NCBI RefSeq assembly: GCF_934372025.1
Contig: NZ_CAKROJ010000056.1
Coordinates: forward strand, 1 to 13,584
Direction of reading: 5' to 3'
DNA: 13,584 nucleotides
Origin: an uncultured Blautia sp.
GTDB lineage: Bacteria > Bacillota > Clostridia > Lachnospirales > Lachnospiraceae
Shown here piece by piece: positions 7,242 to 13,584 of the stretch. The number at the start of each line of letters is the position of its first letter. Within the stretch, counting starts at the first letter, position 1. A program made the translations under genes and the position numbers. A model generated the notes under the pieces. That model had not been told where the DNA came from, did no database searches, and saw nothing but the letters and a program-made list of their open reading frames with translations.

Positions 7242-7753
7242 ATAGACTCACTTTCTTTCCTGATTGGATTCATAAAATGATAATTGATGTAGCGAAATAC
7301 TCTGTATACGATCATTGTCAGAAAAACGGTATAAAAAATCTCCGGCAGTATGATGCGTGAAAAGTAAATGCCCAGTCCCAGTCGGCCACGCAACAGAAAC
7401 TGAAGCGCATAGACTGCCAGATTATACAGCAGATCCATGATCGCTGTCAGAAGCATCGGCACCTTAATGTCGTCGTCATAAAAAATACGAAAGGCATATC
7501 CGCTCAGAAAGCCTGCATACATATAGATCAGTGCATAAAAGCCAAAAACAGATCCATAAAACATGTCGACAAGCAGACCGCAGAAAAATCCGGTCCACAG
7601 ACCACTCTTACGACCACGCATAAGTCCCATGGAAACGCATAATATCAGCAGAAGATTCGGTGTGATCGAACCAATGGAAATCAGATGCAGCACCGTCGAC
7701 TGCATCAGAAAACAGATAATGATCGTAAAAAACAAAACGATCTTACTTTTCAT
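7226..7753 (-). CDS. mreD: Rod shape-determining membrane protein MreD
   Basis: This is a 175-residue integral membrane protein with about six hydrophobic segments (approximately 5-24, 33-46, 52-66, 70-91, 99-121 and 132-153), the expected size and topology for MreD. MreD is a component of the elongasome that links MreB and MreC to the RodA-PBP2 synthase. The stretch GLLVDMFYGSVFGFYAL at 59-75 matches the conserved G-x-x-x-D region seen in MreD proteins. A strong GGAGGAAGGGG site precedes the ATG. The gene overlaps mreC by 11 bases and PBP2 by 16 bases, implying translational coupling. MreD sequences diverge fast, so position between mreC and PBP2 is part of the evidence. Confidence 0.9.
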   Translation of the reverse strand: MKSKIVLFFTIIICFLMQSTVLHLISIGSITPNLLLILCVSMGLMRGRKSGLWTGFFCGLLVDMFYGSVFGFYALIYMYAGFLSGYAFRIFYDDDIKVPMLLTAIMDLLYNLAVYALQFLLRGRLGLGIYFSRIILPEIFYTVFLTMIVYRVFRYINYHFMNPIRKESESIWVLK

Positions 7754-8633
7754 TCTTTTCCCCTTCCTCCGTGGAATCCTGCTTATTGACTGTGATCACA
7801 AAGACATCCTTCAGATGCTGAAAATCCACCGGTGTAACGATCGTTCCCGACTTTGTAAGATTGTTCGTATCCAGTTCAATCTCACTGACATATCCAATAA
7901 ACAGTCCTTCGACATATTTCTCACTGATATTGGAAGTAACTACCTGTTCACCAACTGTTACTTTATCCTCTTTGTCATACAACTGTGTAAAACGCAGTTT
8001 TCCTTCATCGATCAGTTCAAGTTCTCCCTGTACCACGCAGTTATCATCTGTTCCAACAGTCATTGCACTGACATTGCTGCTGTCATCAATAATAGAACGC
8101 ACTGTGGCCCAGCTGCTGCCTACTTCTGTAACAATTCCAACAAGACCCTTACCTGCTATTACATTATTGTCAACGCGTATTCCATCCTTGCTTCCCTTGT
8201 TGATCATAAATGTATCATACCAGTTGCCTGGATCCTTTGAGATGATTCTCGCTGCAACCTTTGGATAATCTGAATATTCTTCATCAAGCTTGTAAAGTTC
8301 CTGCAGTCTGGAAAGCTCAGACTGGTTCTGGATCAGAATATTATTCTGCTCGGTCAGCGTGTCCACAGTAGCCTTCAGCTGCTCGTTTTCTTCCACAAGC
8401 TCCTGCTTATCCCGAAATGATTTGTTTATATCTGTAAGCCAGAGTCCTATTGCTGTGATACTTTTTTCGAAGGGAACCACAAGCATTCCGGCTGTTTCCT
8501 GAAGAGGCGCAGAAGTAACTCCGGAGGCAAATGTTGCAACAATGGCACTTCCGCAGAAAAGTGTCATTATAACAAGCAGATGTTTGCTTTTTAAATGTAT
8601 GCGAAATTGAAATTTCTTTTTCAGATTTTTCAT
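7743..8633 (-). CDS. mreC: Rod shape-determining protein MreC
   Basis: This is a 296-residue bitopic membrane protein. A basic N-terminus precedes a membrane segment at about 19-38, then a coiled coil at about 70-115 rich in Glu, Gln and Leu, then the MreC beta-domain pair from about 120 to 284, including the MINKGSKDGI turn at 143-152 and the IAGKGLVGIVTEVG segment at 159-172 typical of the family. MreC is known to form extracytoplasmic filaments or scaffolds that activate PBP2/RodA. The last residues (284-296) are Glu/Lys-rich and likely disordered. The gap from mreB is 27 bp, with only a weak GGGG site about 13 bases before the ATG. The mreD start overlaps its end. Confidence 0.93.
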   Translation of the reverse strand: MKNLKKKFQFRIHLKSKHLLVIMTLFCGSAIVATFASGVTSAPLQETAGMLVVPFEKSITAIGLWLTDINKSFRDKQELVEENEQLKATVDTLTEQNNILIQNQSELSRLQELYKLDEEYSDYPKVAARIISKDPGNWYDTFMINKGSKDGIRVDNNVIAGKGLVGIVTEVGSSWATVRSIIDDSSNVSAMTVGTDDNCVVQGELELIDEGKLRFTQLYDKEDKVTVGEQVVTSNISEKYVEGLFIGYVSEIELDTNNLTKSGTIVTPVDFQHLKDVFVITVNKQDSTEEGEKNEK

Positions 8634-8660
8634 CTAATATCATACCCCTATTATCAGTAA

Positions 8661-9674
8661 CTATAATTTTCGTTGTTTTACAGGCTGTGCCCATTTTATA
8701 AGTTCATGATCCCGGATTATTTTTTCGAGACCGGTAACCGTTGCTTTTTCATATAATGGAGAAAGATTATACGAAAATCCGGTATAGCTTGCAAGATAAT
8801 TATCTATGTAAGGAATTCTCGTACTTCCACCGGTCAGATAGATGCCTTCTCTTGAAATATGATAAGATATCTGCGGCGGGATTCTCTCCAGAAACACTTT
8901 CATTTCCGCGGCAATATCATTTACACAGTTCATGATCCCGGCATTTACCACATAGCCGGAAATGATTTCCTCACGCGGAAGCCCCGAGACACCGTCAATC
9001 CCAACTACTTTACGTGCTTCCTTGCGCTGATCATTCAGACGTCCCATGGCAATCTTCAGACGTTTCCCTGTACGTGTGCCTATCTGCAGATTATAACGTT
9101 TTCTGATCTCGGCACAGATTGCTTCATTCATCTGACGTCCACCGATCGGAATTTTCTTTGCAATGATGATCTTCCCGTCTGTAATAATGGAAAACTGTGT
9201 GCTCTGCGCGCCGATATTTACGATCATGCTTCCTGCATTGTTGTTGATATCAACTCCCATTGCAATTGCATCTGCGATCGGAGCCTCTACCATATAAACC
9301 CTGTTCTGACGAAGCCAGTGCCCGTTTACCACATGATAATATGCTCTTTTCTCGACAGCCGTCATATCCAGCGGAACAGAAAAGAACATATCTGATCCAA
9401 TTCCCAGAAACCGGTCGATTTTTTTCATCATGCTGTATAATGTAATCTCCTGCAGTTCAAGATTCGCGATCATACCAAAAGCCATCGGCGAATTTACTAC
9501 GATATCAACAGGTGCTTTTTCGAACATATCGTATGCTTCATTGCCCACGGCGATGATTTTGCGTCCTTTTGACGCAATCATATTTTTTTCCATGTAACTT
9601 TTGTTTTTAAAAAACGAATAAACCTTGATGCTGCTGCTTCCCAGGTCTATTCCGTATGTTTTTCTTAAAAGCAT
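8661..9674 (-). CDS. mreB: MreB-like actin homologue, divergent nucleotide site
   Basis: This is a 337-residue actin-fold ATPase that forms membrane-associated filaments directing sidewall synthesis. Phosphate-1 loop GIDLGSS is at 8-14, MVEAPIADAIAMG at 128-140 matches the IEEPMAAAIGAG region, and the adenosine motif LTGGSTRIP is at 280-288. The hydrophobic N-terminus (MLLR) fits membrane contact. Two features are odd. The phosphate-2 segment reads VNIGAQSTQ (152-160) where MreB normally has VDIGGGTTE, so Asp is replaced by Asn153, and the second Glu of EEP is Ala131. The same Asp (D165 in E. coli) is the site of a dominant-negative mutation. The protein may bind nucleotide but hydrolyse it poorly, or belong to a specialised MreB lineage. 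The gene lies 12 bp after radC, with AAGGGA as ribosome binding site. Confidence 0.88.
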   Translation of the reverse strand: MLLRKTYGIDLGSSSIKVYSFFKNKSYMEKNMIASKGRKIIAVGNEAYDMFEKAPVDIVVNSPMAFGMIANLELQEITLYSMMKKIDRFLGIGSDMFFSVPLDMTAVEKRAYYHVVNGHWLRQNRVYMVEAPIADAIAMGVDINNNAGSMIVNIGAQSTQFSIITDGKIIIAKKIPIGGRQMNEAICAEIRKRYNLQIGTRTGKRLKIAMGRLNDQRKEARKVVGIDGVSGLPREEIISGYVVNAGIMNCVNDIAAEMKVFLERIPPQISYHISREGIYLTGGSTRIPYIDNYLASYTGFSYNLSPLYEKATVTGLEKIIRDHELIKWAQPVKQRKL

Positions 9675-9686
9675 AAAACTTTCCCT

Positions 9687-10397
9687 TCATTCCGGACAGT
9701 CTTCCAGCAGTCCCTCCTCACGGAAACTGACATATCTGTGATCACCGATGATGATATGATCCAACAGACCTATTCCAACGATCCTCCCTGCATGGCAGAT
9801 ACGTTCTGTGATTTCTCTGTCACACTGGCTCGGAGCAGGATTTCCTCCCGGATGATTGTGGATCAATATCAGATTGACTGCGTGGTATCGAAGTGCCTCC
9901 AGATAAACCTCTCTGGGTGTGATCAGTGTTGCATTGACCGTTCCTTTGGATAATACAATGTCTCCAAGAAGATGATTCTGATTATCCAGCATCATGCAGA
10001 GCATCATTTCCTGCTCCTGATGCCGCAGCTGCTCCATATAATATGCCGCGATCGAATCCGGACTGTTAAAATCAAGAGAAATCTTTGCAGCTGTACTGGC
10101 GATCCTCTTGGACAGTTCTCCAATACATTTCAGCTGAACAGCTTTGACTGTACCGATTCCATGTATCTTTCTGAGATCTGATACCGAACAGTGAAGCAGC
10201 CCCAGAAGTCCCGGATAGGGGGTCTGTTCCATATGGCTCAGAATATCATCAGCCAGAGTCAGTGAATTCATTCCTCTGGTCCCACACCGGAGTATCACCG
10301 CAAGAAGCTCACTGTCACTTAGAGAAGCCTCTCCTTTACAAATACATTTCTCATACGGTCGCTGTGATTCCGGCATTTCTTTCATAGTATGGTTCAT
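9687..10397 (-). CDS. radC: RadC family JAB/MPN-domain protein
   Basis: This 236-residue protein has the standard RadC layout. The N-terminal UPF0758 region (MKEMPESQRPYEKC) leads into a helix-hairpin-helix segment around 74-87 (LRKIHGIGTVKAVQ). The C-terminal MPN/JAB domain carries the metal-binding pattern HNHPGGNP at 180-187 with Asp193. The biochemical role of RadC is unsettled: it was named for DNA repair, but a repair function has been questioned, and the domain suggests a metal-dependent hydrolase. Its position directly upstream of mreBCD is a conserved arrangement in many Firmicutes. The ATG at 10397 has only a weak site (ACAGG); the N-terminal family sequence supports this start over the internal ATG at 10385. 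It heads the cell-shape operon. Confidence 0.93.
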   Translation of the reverse strand: MNHTMKEMPESQRPYEKCICKGEASLSDSELLAVILRCGTRGMNSLTLADDILSHMEQTPYPGLLGLLHCSVSDLRKIHGIGTVKAVQLKCIGELSKRIASTAAKISLDFNSPDSIAAYYMEQLRHQEQEMMLCMMLDNQNHLLGDIVLSKGTVNATLITPREVYLEALRYHAVNLILIHNHPGGNPAPSQCDREITERICHAGRIVGIGLLDHIIIGDHRYVSFREEGLLEDCPE

Positions 10398-10448
10398 TTT
10401 GTTTACCTGTCCGCTCTCCGTGACAGAATCTCAAAAGAATCAGAAATT

Positions 10449-10477
10449 ATTTTAGCATAAAAAGAGGGAGATGTACA
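10449..10477 (-). promoter_or_regulatory. Candidate promoter of the radC-mre-min-rodA operon
   Basis: On the minus strand TGCTAAAAT provides an extended -10 (TG-N plus TAAAAT at 10449-10454). A -35-like TGTACA (10472-10477; four of six consensus bases) lies 17 bp upstream, within the loop of the preceding terminator. The inferred start near 10442 gives a leader of about 45 bases. The region 10398-10458 offers no better alternative by eye. Promoters could also lie further inside the operon. Confidence 0.45.
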
Positions 10478-10484
10478 CTCCCTC
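10459..10484 (-). terminator. Intrinsic terminator of the flavoprotein operon
   Basis: A perfect 7-bp stem GAGGGAG/CTCCCTC (10478-10484 with 10464-10470) with a 7-base loop is followed on the minus strand by TTTTT (10459-10463). It begins 8 bp past the stop of the second flavoprotein gene. This separates the redox genes from the radC-mre operon. Confidence 0.87.
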
Positions 10485-10492
10485 CCTGAAAT

Positions 10493-12097
10493 TTACAAAT
10501 CTTTCACAGAAAACTGATTGCTGTAAGCCATTGCAACAGACTCAGCTGCACGGATCCCATCCATTGCCGCAGATGTGATTCCGCCGGCATAACCGGCACC
10601 TTCCCCGCATGGATACACACCCTCAATATTGGAAAGCCCCTCGCGGTCGCGTCTGATTCTTACCGGTGAAGAAGTACGGCTTTCTACTCCACTCAGAAGA
10701 GCATCCTCACGGTCAAATCCCTGCAGCTTCTTTCCGAATGCCAGAACGCCCTCTTCAATCGAATCGCCGATTTCTTTCGGAAGGATCGATCTCACATCTG
10801 AAAGCACATATGCCCCCTTCATCTGAGGCTCTACCTCACCAAATGCCTTACTGGCCTGATGTGCTCTGAAATCCCCAAACAGCTGAACCGGTATTTTTCC
10901 TTTTCCAAGTTCCCACGCTGCTTTTTCCAGATTCCGCTGAAATGTGACTCCTCCAAGCGGCCCCTCTTCCGGAAAATCTTCCGGGCTGACTGTTACGATC
11001 AGCGCACTGTTTGCATTTTTACTGTCACGTGCCTGATAACTCATTCCGTTCACTGCCAGCATCCCCGGTTCCGAAGAAGCATTGACTACATAGCCGCCCG
11101 GACACATACAGAAGGAGTACACACCTCTGCCATTTTCGCAGGTATGCGTCACCTTATAGCTGGCAGCTCCAAGGTATTTATTCTCCGCTTCTCCATACAG
11201 ATCATAATTAATCATCTCCTGCGGATGTTCCATACGAAGCCCGACCGCAAAAGATTTCGGTTCCATATAGAGGCCACACTTGTGAAGCATTGTAAAGGTA
11301 TCTCTTGCACTGTGTCCCGGCGCAAGCACACAGACTTCCGCAGGGATTCTTTCGCCGTCGTTTACCTCAACTGCCCGCAGACGACCTTTCTCTATACAAA
11401 GATCGGTAAGCTTTGTTTCAAAGCGGAAGGAACCTCCCATTTCTTCAATCTGATGACGCATCGTCTCAACAATTCCGATCAGCACATCCGTTCCGAGATG
11501 CGGTTTCTGCTGATAAACAATCTCTTCCGGTGCTCCTGCATCAACAAATCGTTTCAAAACCTCATGATTACGCCCGTTAGGATCCTTTACCAGTGTGTTG
11601 AGTTTGCCATCAGAGAAAGTACCCGCACCGCCTTCTCCAAACTGAACATTCGAATCCGGATCCAGGACACTGTCTTTCCAGAAACGATCTACCGTTTCTT
11701 TACGTTTCTGAGCTTCCTGCCCACGTTCCAGAACAAGCGGACGATAACCGGCCTTTGCCAGATACCATGCGCAGAAAAGGCCTGCCGGTCCACTTCCGAC
11801 CACGACCGGTGCATGTTCCAGCATCTCTGTTCCCGGCTGAGGAAAACAATATGGCTTTTTATTAGTTAACATAACATTATTATTGTGAACCTTGTGCACA
11901 ATTTTGCTTTCCCCCGGAATCTTGACATCTACTGTATAGACAAATTTTTTGTCATCTTTATGTCTCGCATCCAGCGACTGGCGAATAATCTCATACGTAA
12001 ATGCATCTTCTCTGCATTTCAGTGTCTTCGCAATTTTTTTGTTCAGCTGCTCCGGCTTATGACCTACCGGAAGCTTCAGCTGTGTAATTCGTATCAT
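10493..12097 (-). CDS. FAD-dependent oxidoreductase, COG2509-type
   Basis: This is a 534-residue soluble flavoprotein. An N-terminal domain of about 95 residues (partly ferredoxin-like in known relatives) is followed by the dinucleotide-binding motif VVGSGPAGLFCAWYL (99-113) with acidic Glu124 ending the second strand. FGEGGAGTFSDGKL occurs near 153-167. A Cys-containing segment YSFCMCPGGYV and the C-terminal FAD motif YPCGEGAGYAGGI (495-507) are hallmarks of this family as I know it. The substrate is not known. I chose the ATG at 12097 over an upstream in-frame start at 12172 because AAAGGAG precedes it and it forms an ATGA overlap with the stop of the upstream flavoprotein. The pairing suggests coordinated synthesis. 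The gene ends at a strong terminator. Confidence 0.92.
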   Translation of the reverse strand: MIRITQLKLPVGHKPEQLNKKIAKTLKCREDAFTYEIIRQSLDARHKDDKKFVYTVDVKIPGESKIVHKVHNNNVMLTNKKPYCFPQPGTEMLEHAPVVVGSGPAGLFCAWYLAKAGYRPLVLERGQEAQKRKETVDRFWKDSVLDPDSNVQFGEGGAGTFSDGKLNTLVKDPNGRNHEVLKRFVDAGAPEEIVYQQKPHLGTDVLIGIVETMRHQIEEMGGSFRFETKLTDLCIEKGRLRAVEVNDGERIPAEVCVLAPGHSARDTFTMLHKCGLYMEPKSFAVGLRMEHPQEMINYDLYGEAENKYLGAASYKVTHTCENGRGVYSFCMCPGGYVVNASSEPGMLAVNGMSYQARDSKNANSALIVTVSPEDFPEEGPLGGVTFQRNLEKAAWELGKGKIPVQLFGDFRAHQASKAFGEVEPQMKGAYVLSDVRSILPKEIGDSIEEGVLAFGKKLQGFDREDALLSGVESRTSSPVRIRRDREGLSNIEGVYPCGEGAGYAGGITSAAMDGIRAAESVAMAYSNQFSVKDL

Positions 12098-13281
12098 ATA
12101 TTCTCCTTTGCACTGTGATATCCTGCCACAGCTCCGCTCGACCATGCCCACTGCAGATTGTATCCTCCGCACGGGCCATCAATATCCAACAGTTCTCCTG
12201 CAAAAAACAATCCCGGATACAGCATGGATTCCAGAGTGTCCGGATGAATCTGTGTCGTATCGACACCACCGGAACAGATCTGTGCCTGCTCAAAACCTGA
12301 GCTTCCTTTCACTTCAAGCATATATTCCGTGATCGTCTGACAAAGATCCGCTTTTTGTTTGCGGAACATTTTGATCAGCTTATCCGGAAGCAGTCCGAGA
12401 AGGATTTCTGCCTCTGACTGATACGGACAGAGCGTTCTTCTTTTTTCCAGCTGTTCCCGCAGCGATTCCTTTGTATATTCCGGCAGGAAATTCACCATTA
12501 CACTGACTTTTCTTCCTTCCTCCAGCGCACGGATTGCATAACGACTCAGCTGAAATACCGGAATTCCGGAAATACCATAATCAGTCAGCTGCACCTCACC
12601 GCTTTCTTCCGCAAAAGCTTTTCCGTCAAACAGAAGCGTTACTTTTGCATCTGTCCGGACCCCTGCCCACGCAGAAAAAGCATTTCCCCTGCAGCGCAGT
12701 CCGGTAAGTGCCGGAAGAGGCTTCACGATTCGATGTCCCAGTGCCGCGGCAATCTCATATCCGCTGCCGTCAGCCCCCGGAACCTGTGAAGCTTTTGAAC
12801 CATTGGCAAGAATCACCCTGTTTCCTTCATAAGTCCAGCCGGAGGTCTCTGCCTTCCAGCGTCCTTCTTCATAAACTACCGCTTTTACCGTTTCTCTGGT
12901 TTTGATCTTGACCTTCAGAGACCTCGCCTTCAAAAGCAAAAGCTCCGGAATACATTTTGCCTGATTACTGCGAGGATAGATCCAACCCTTTCGATCTGTA
13001 AAAGCGACTCCCAGATTTTCAAAAAAAGCAAGTGTCTCTTCTAATGGAAACTGCTTCAGAATACCTGCGGCAAATTCCGGATGCTGTCCTCTGAAACACT
13101 CCGGACGCATATCTTTGTTCGTGAGATTACATCTGCCATTTCCAGTTACACAGATCTTGCGGCCCGGATTTTCATTCTGCTCCAGAACGGTAACAACTGC
13201 TCCATTCTGTGCGGCAGTAATCGCAGCGATCAGACCTGCTGCACCACCGCCTACAACGATCACCTGTGGTCTTTCACTCAT
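12094..13281 (-). CDS. FAD-dependent oxidoreductase, HI0933/BaiN-like family
   Basis: This is a 395-residue flavoprotein of the HI0933 family. The N-terminal dinucleotide-binding motif GGGAAG is at 11-16, ending with acidic Glu34. The family signature PGRKICVTGNGRCNLTN is at 39-55, and a C-terminal FAD contact region FFAGELLDIDGPCGGYN at 359-375. A central domain (about 195-335) lies between the two FAD halves. The physiological substrate of most members is unknown. One relative, BaiN of Clostridium scindens, has been proposed to act in bile acid 7-dehydroxylation, but family membership alone does not predict that, and no bai genes are seen here. AAAGGAG sits upstream of the ATG. The gene is 66 bp from the preceding PLP-enzyme gene and is probably cotranscribed with it. 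Confidence 0.93.
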   Translation of the reverse strand: MSERPQVIVVGGGAAGLIAAITAAQNGAVVTVLEQNENPGRKICVTGNGRCNLTNKDMRPECFRGQHPEFAAGILKQFPLEETLAFFENLGVAFTDRKGWIYPRSNQAKCIPELLLLKARSLKVKIKTRETVKAVVYEEGRWKAETSGWTYEGNRVILANGSKASQVPGADGSGYEIAAALGHRIVKPLPALTGLRCRGNAFSAWAGVRTDAKVTLLFDGKAFAEESGEVQLTDYGISGIPVFQLSRYAIRALEEGRKVSVMVNFLPEYTKESLREQLEKRRTLCPYQSEAEILLGLLPDKLIKMFRKQKADLCQTITEYMLEVKGSSGFEQAQICSGGVDTTQIHPDTLESMLYPGLFFAGELLDIDGPCGGYNLQWAWSSGAVAGYHSAKENI

Positions 13282-13347
13282 AGCTTCTCCTTTACCTGTT
13301 CCTGCTCACAACAACCATAGCTTCTGTCTCTGCCATGGCTCCTGTCT

Positions 13348-13584
13348 TTACGGAAGTGTTACCAGTTTTGCATCAACCAGCTTCTGCAGAGACATCAGAA
13401 CACCAAACTTCGCATGTTCCCAGGTAAGTCCTCCCTGGAAATATGCAGCATAAGGCGGCTTCAGTGGACCATCTGCGGAAAGCTCGATCGAAGATCCCTG
13501 CACAAAAGCACCTGCTGCCATGATAACCTTGCTGTCATATCCCGGCATATCCCACGGTTCCGGAGCTACATAGCTGTCAACCGG
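13348..13584 (-). CDS. Methionine gamma-lyase-like PLP protein (aluminium-resistance family), C-terminal fragment
   Basis: The last 78 residues of a larger protein enter from the right edge. The sequence begins PVDSYVAPEPWDMPGY and contains VIMAAGAFVQGSSIELSADGP and PPYAAYFQGGLT. I recognise these as the C-terminal region of the Met_gamma_lyase family (Pfam PF06838), PLP-dependent fold-type I proteins annotated as methionine gamma-lyase family or aluminium resistance protein. The PLP-binding lysine lies outside the window. The true substrate is poorly defined in this family; annotation as methionine gamma-lyase is by homology. No terminator is visible in the 66 bp before the HI0933-like gene, so the two are probably in one transcript. 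Confidence 0.87.
   Translation of the reverse strand, partial: PVDSYVAPEPWDMPGYDSKVIMAAGAFVQGSSIELSADGPLKPPYAAYFQGGLTWEHAKFGVLMSLQKLVDAKLVTLP

Noticed and set aside
7563..8268. Plus-strand open frames of 135-225 codons across mreC and mreD.
   Set aside because: They are antisense to well-supported mreC and mreD, with Ser/Thr/Leu-rich or Cys/Asn-rich composition and no start signal or recognisable motif.
10859..11869. A 336-codon open frame on the plus strand, antisense to the COG2509-like flavoprotein.
   Set aside because: It has no ribosome binding site and an odd composition rich in Cys, Phe, His and Arg. The minus-strand gene over the same bases has clear FAD motifs. It is a shadow frame.
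12094..13281. A bile acid 7-dehydroxylation (BaiN) role for the HI0933-like flavoprotein.
   Set aside because: The family is very widespread, no other bai genes are in the window, and sequence motifs alone do not separate BaiN from other members.
13293..13337. A 14-codon minus-strand frame (MAETEAMVVVSRNR) between the PLP gene and the HI0933-like gene, with CAGGAG close to its ATG and its stop overlapping the next ribosome binding site.
   Set aside because: The spacing to the putative site is too short, it is very small, and nothing suggests attenuation. More likely chance, though it would be easy to check for conservation.

Overview
The window looks like a chromosomal core region of a low-to-mid GC Gram-positive Clostridia. 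I would place it in or near the family Lachnospiraceae. This rests on strong AGGAGG-type ribosome binding sites, the cluster order radC-mreB-mreC-mreD-PBP2-minD-minE-rodA, and the character of the proteins (a very long PBP2, a RodA-type SEDS protein, a methionine gamma-lyase-like PLP protein). The genus cannot be fixed by eye. Every gene I can support is on the minus strand, so the biological reading order runs from the right edge to the left edge. I saw no mobile elements, CRISPR arrays, tRNAs or rRNAs.

Region 1 (13584 to about 10459): the C-terminus of a methionine gamma-lyase/aluminium-resistance-family PLP protein. It is followed by two FAD-dependent oxidoreductases of different families (HI0933/BaiN-like and COG2509-like) that share an ATGA stop/start overlap. 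A strong intrinsic terminator closes this block.

Region 2 (about 10455 to 848): a long, tightly packed cell-shape and cell-wall operon: radC, mreB-like, mreC, mreD, mrdA (PBP2), minD, minE, rodA, and a D-Ala-D-Ala carboxypeptidase. Most junctions overlap or are under 40 bp. The products form an elongasome (MreB/C/D scaffold, RodA glycosyltransferase, PBP2 transpeptidase), a Min-type positioning pair (MinD and MinE), and a peptidoglycan-trimming carboxypeptidase. Notable points are a divergent MreB lacking the usual Asp of its second phosphate loop, a PBP2 with an insertion of roughly 250 residues in the catalytic module, no minC next to minD (an 11-bp perfect inverted repeat sits at the PBP2-minD junction), and a carboxypeptidase with a long basic cytoplasmic tail.

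Region 3 (about 792 to 1): a separately promoted small P-loop protein of unknown function with its own terminator. It is followed by a consensus-like promoter, a structured leader, and the first 11 codons of rplU (ribosomal protein L21).

No gene-free stretch exceeds 300 bp. The longest (36-280) holds a terminator, a promoter and a leader. The window is mostly conserved core biology. I did not find a clear new multi-gene system; the best leads are the small P-loop protein, the MreB and PBP2 deviations, and the MinC-less minDE arrangement.
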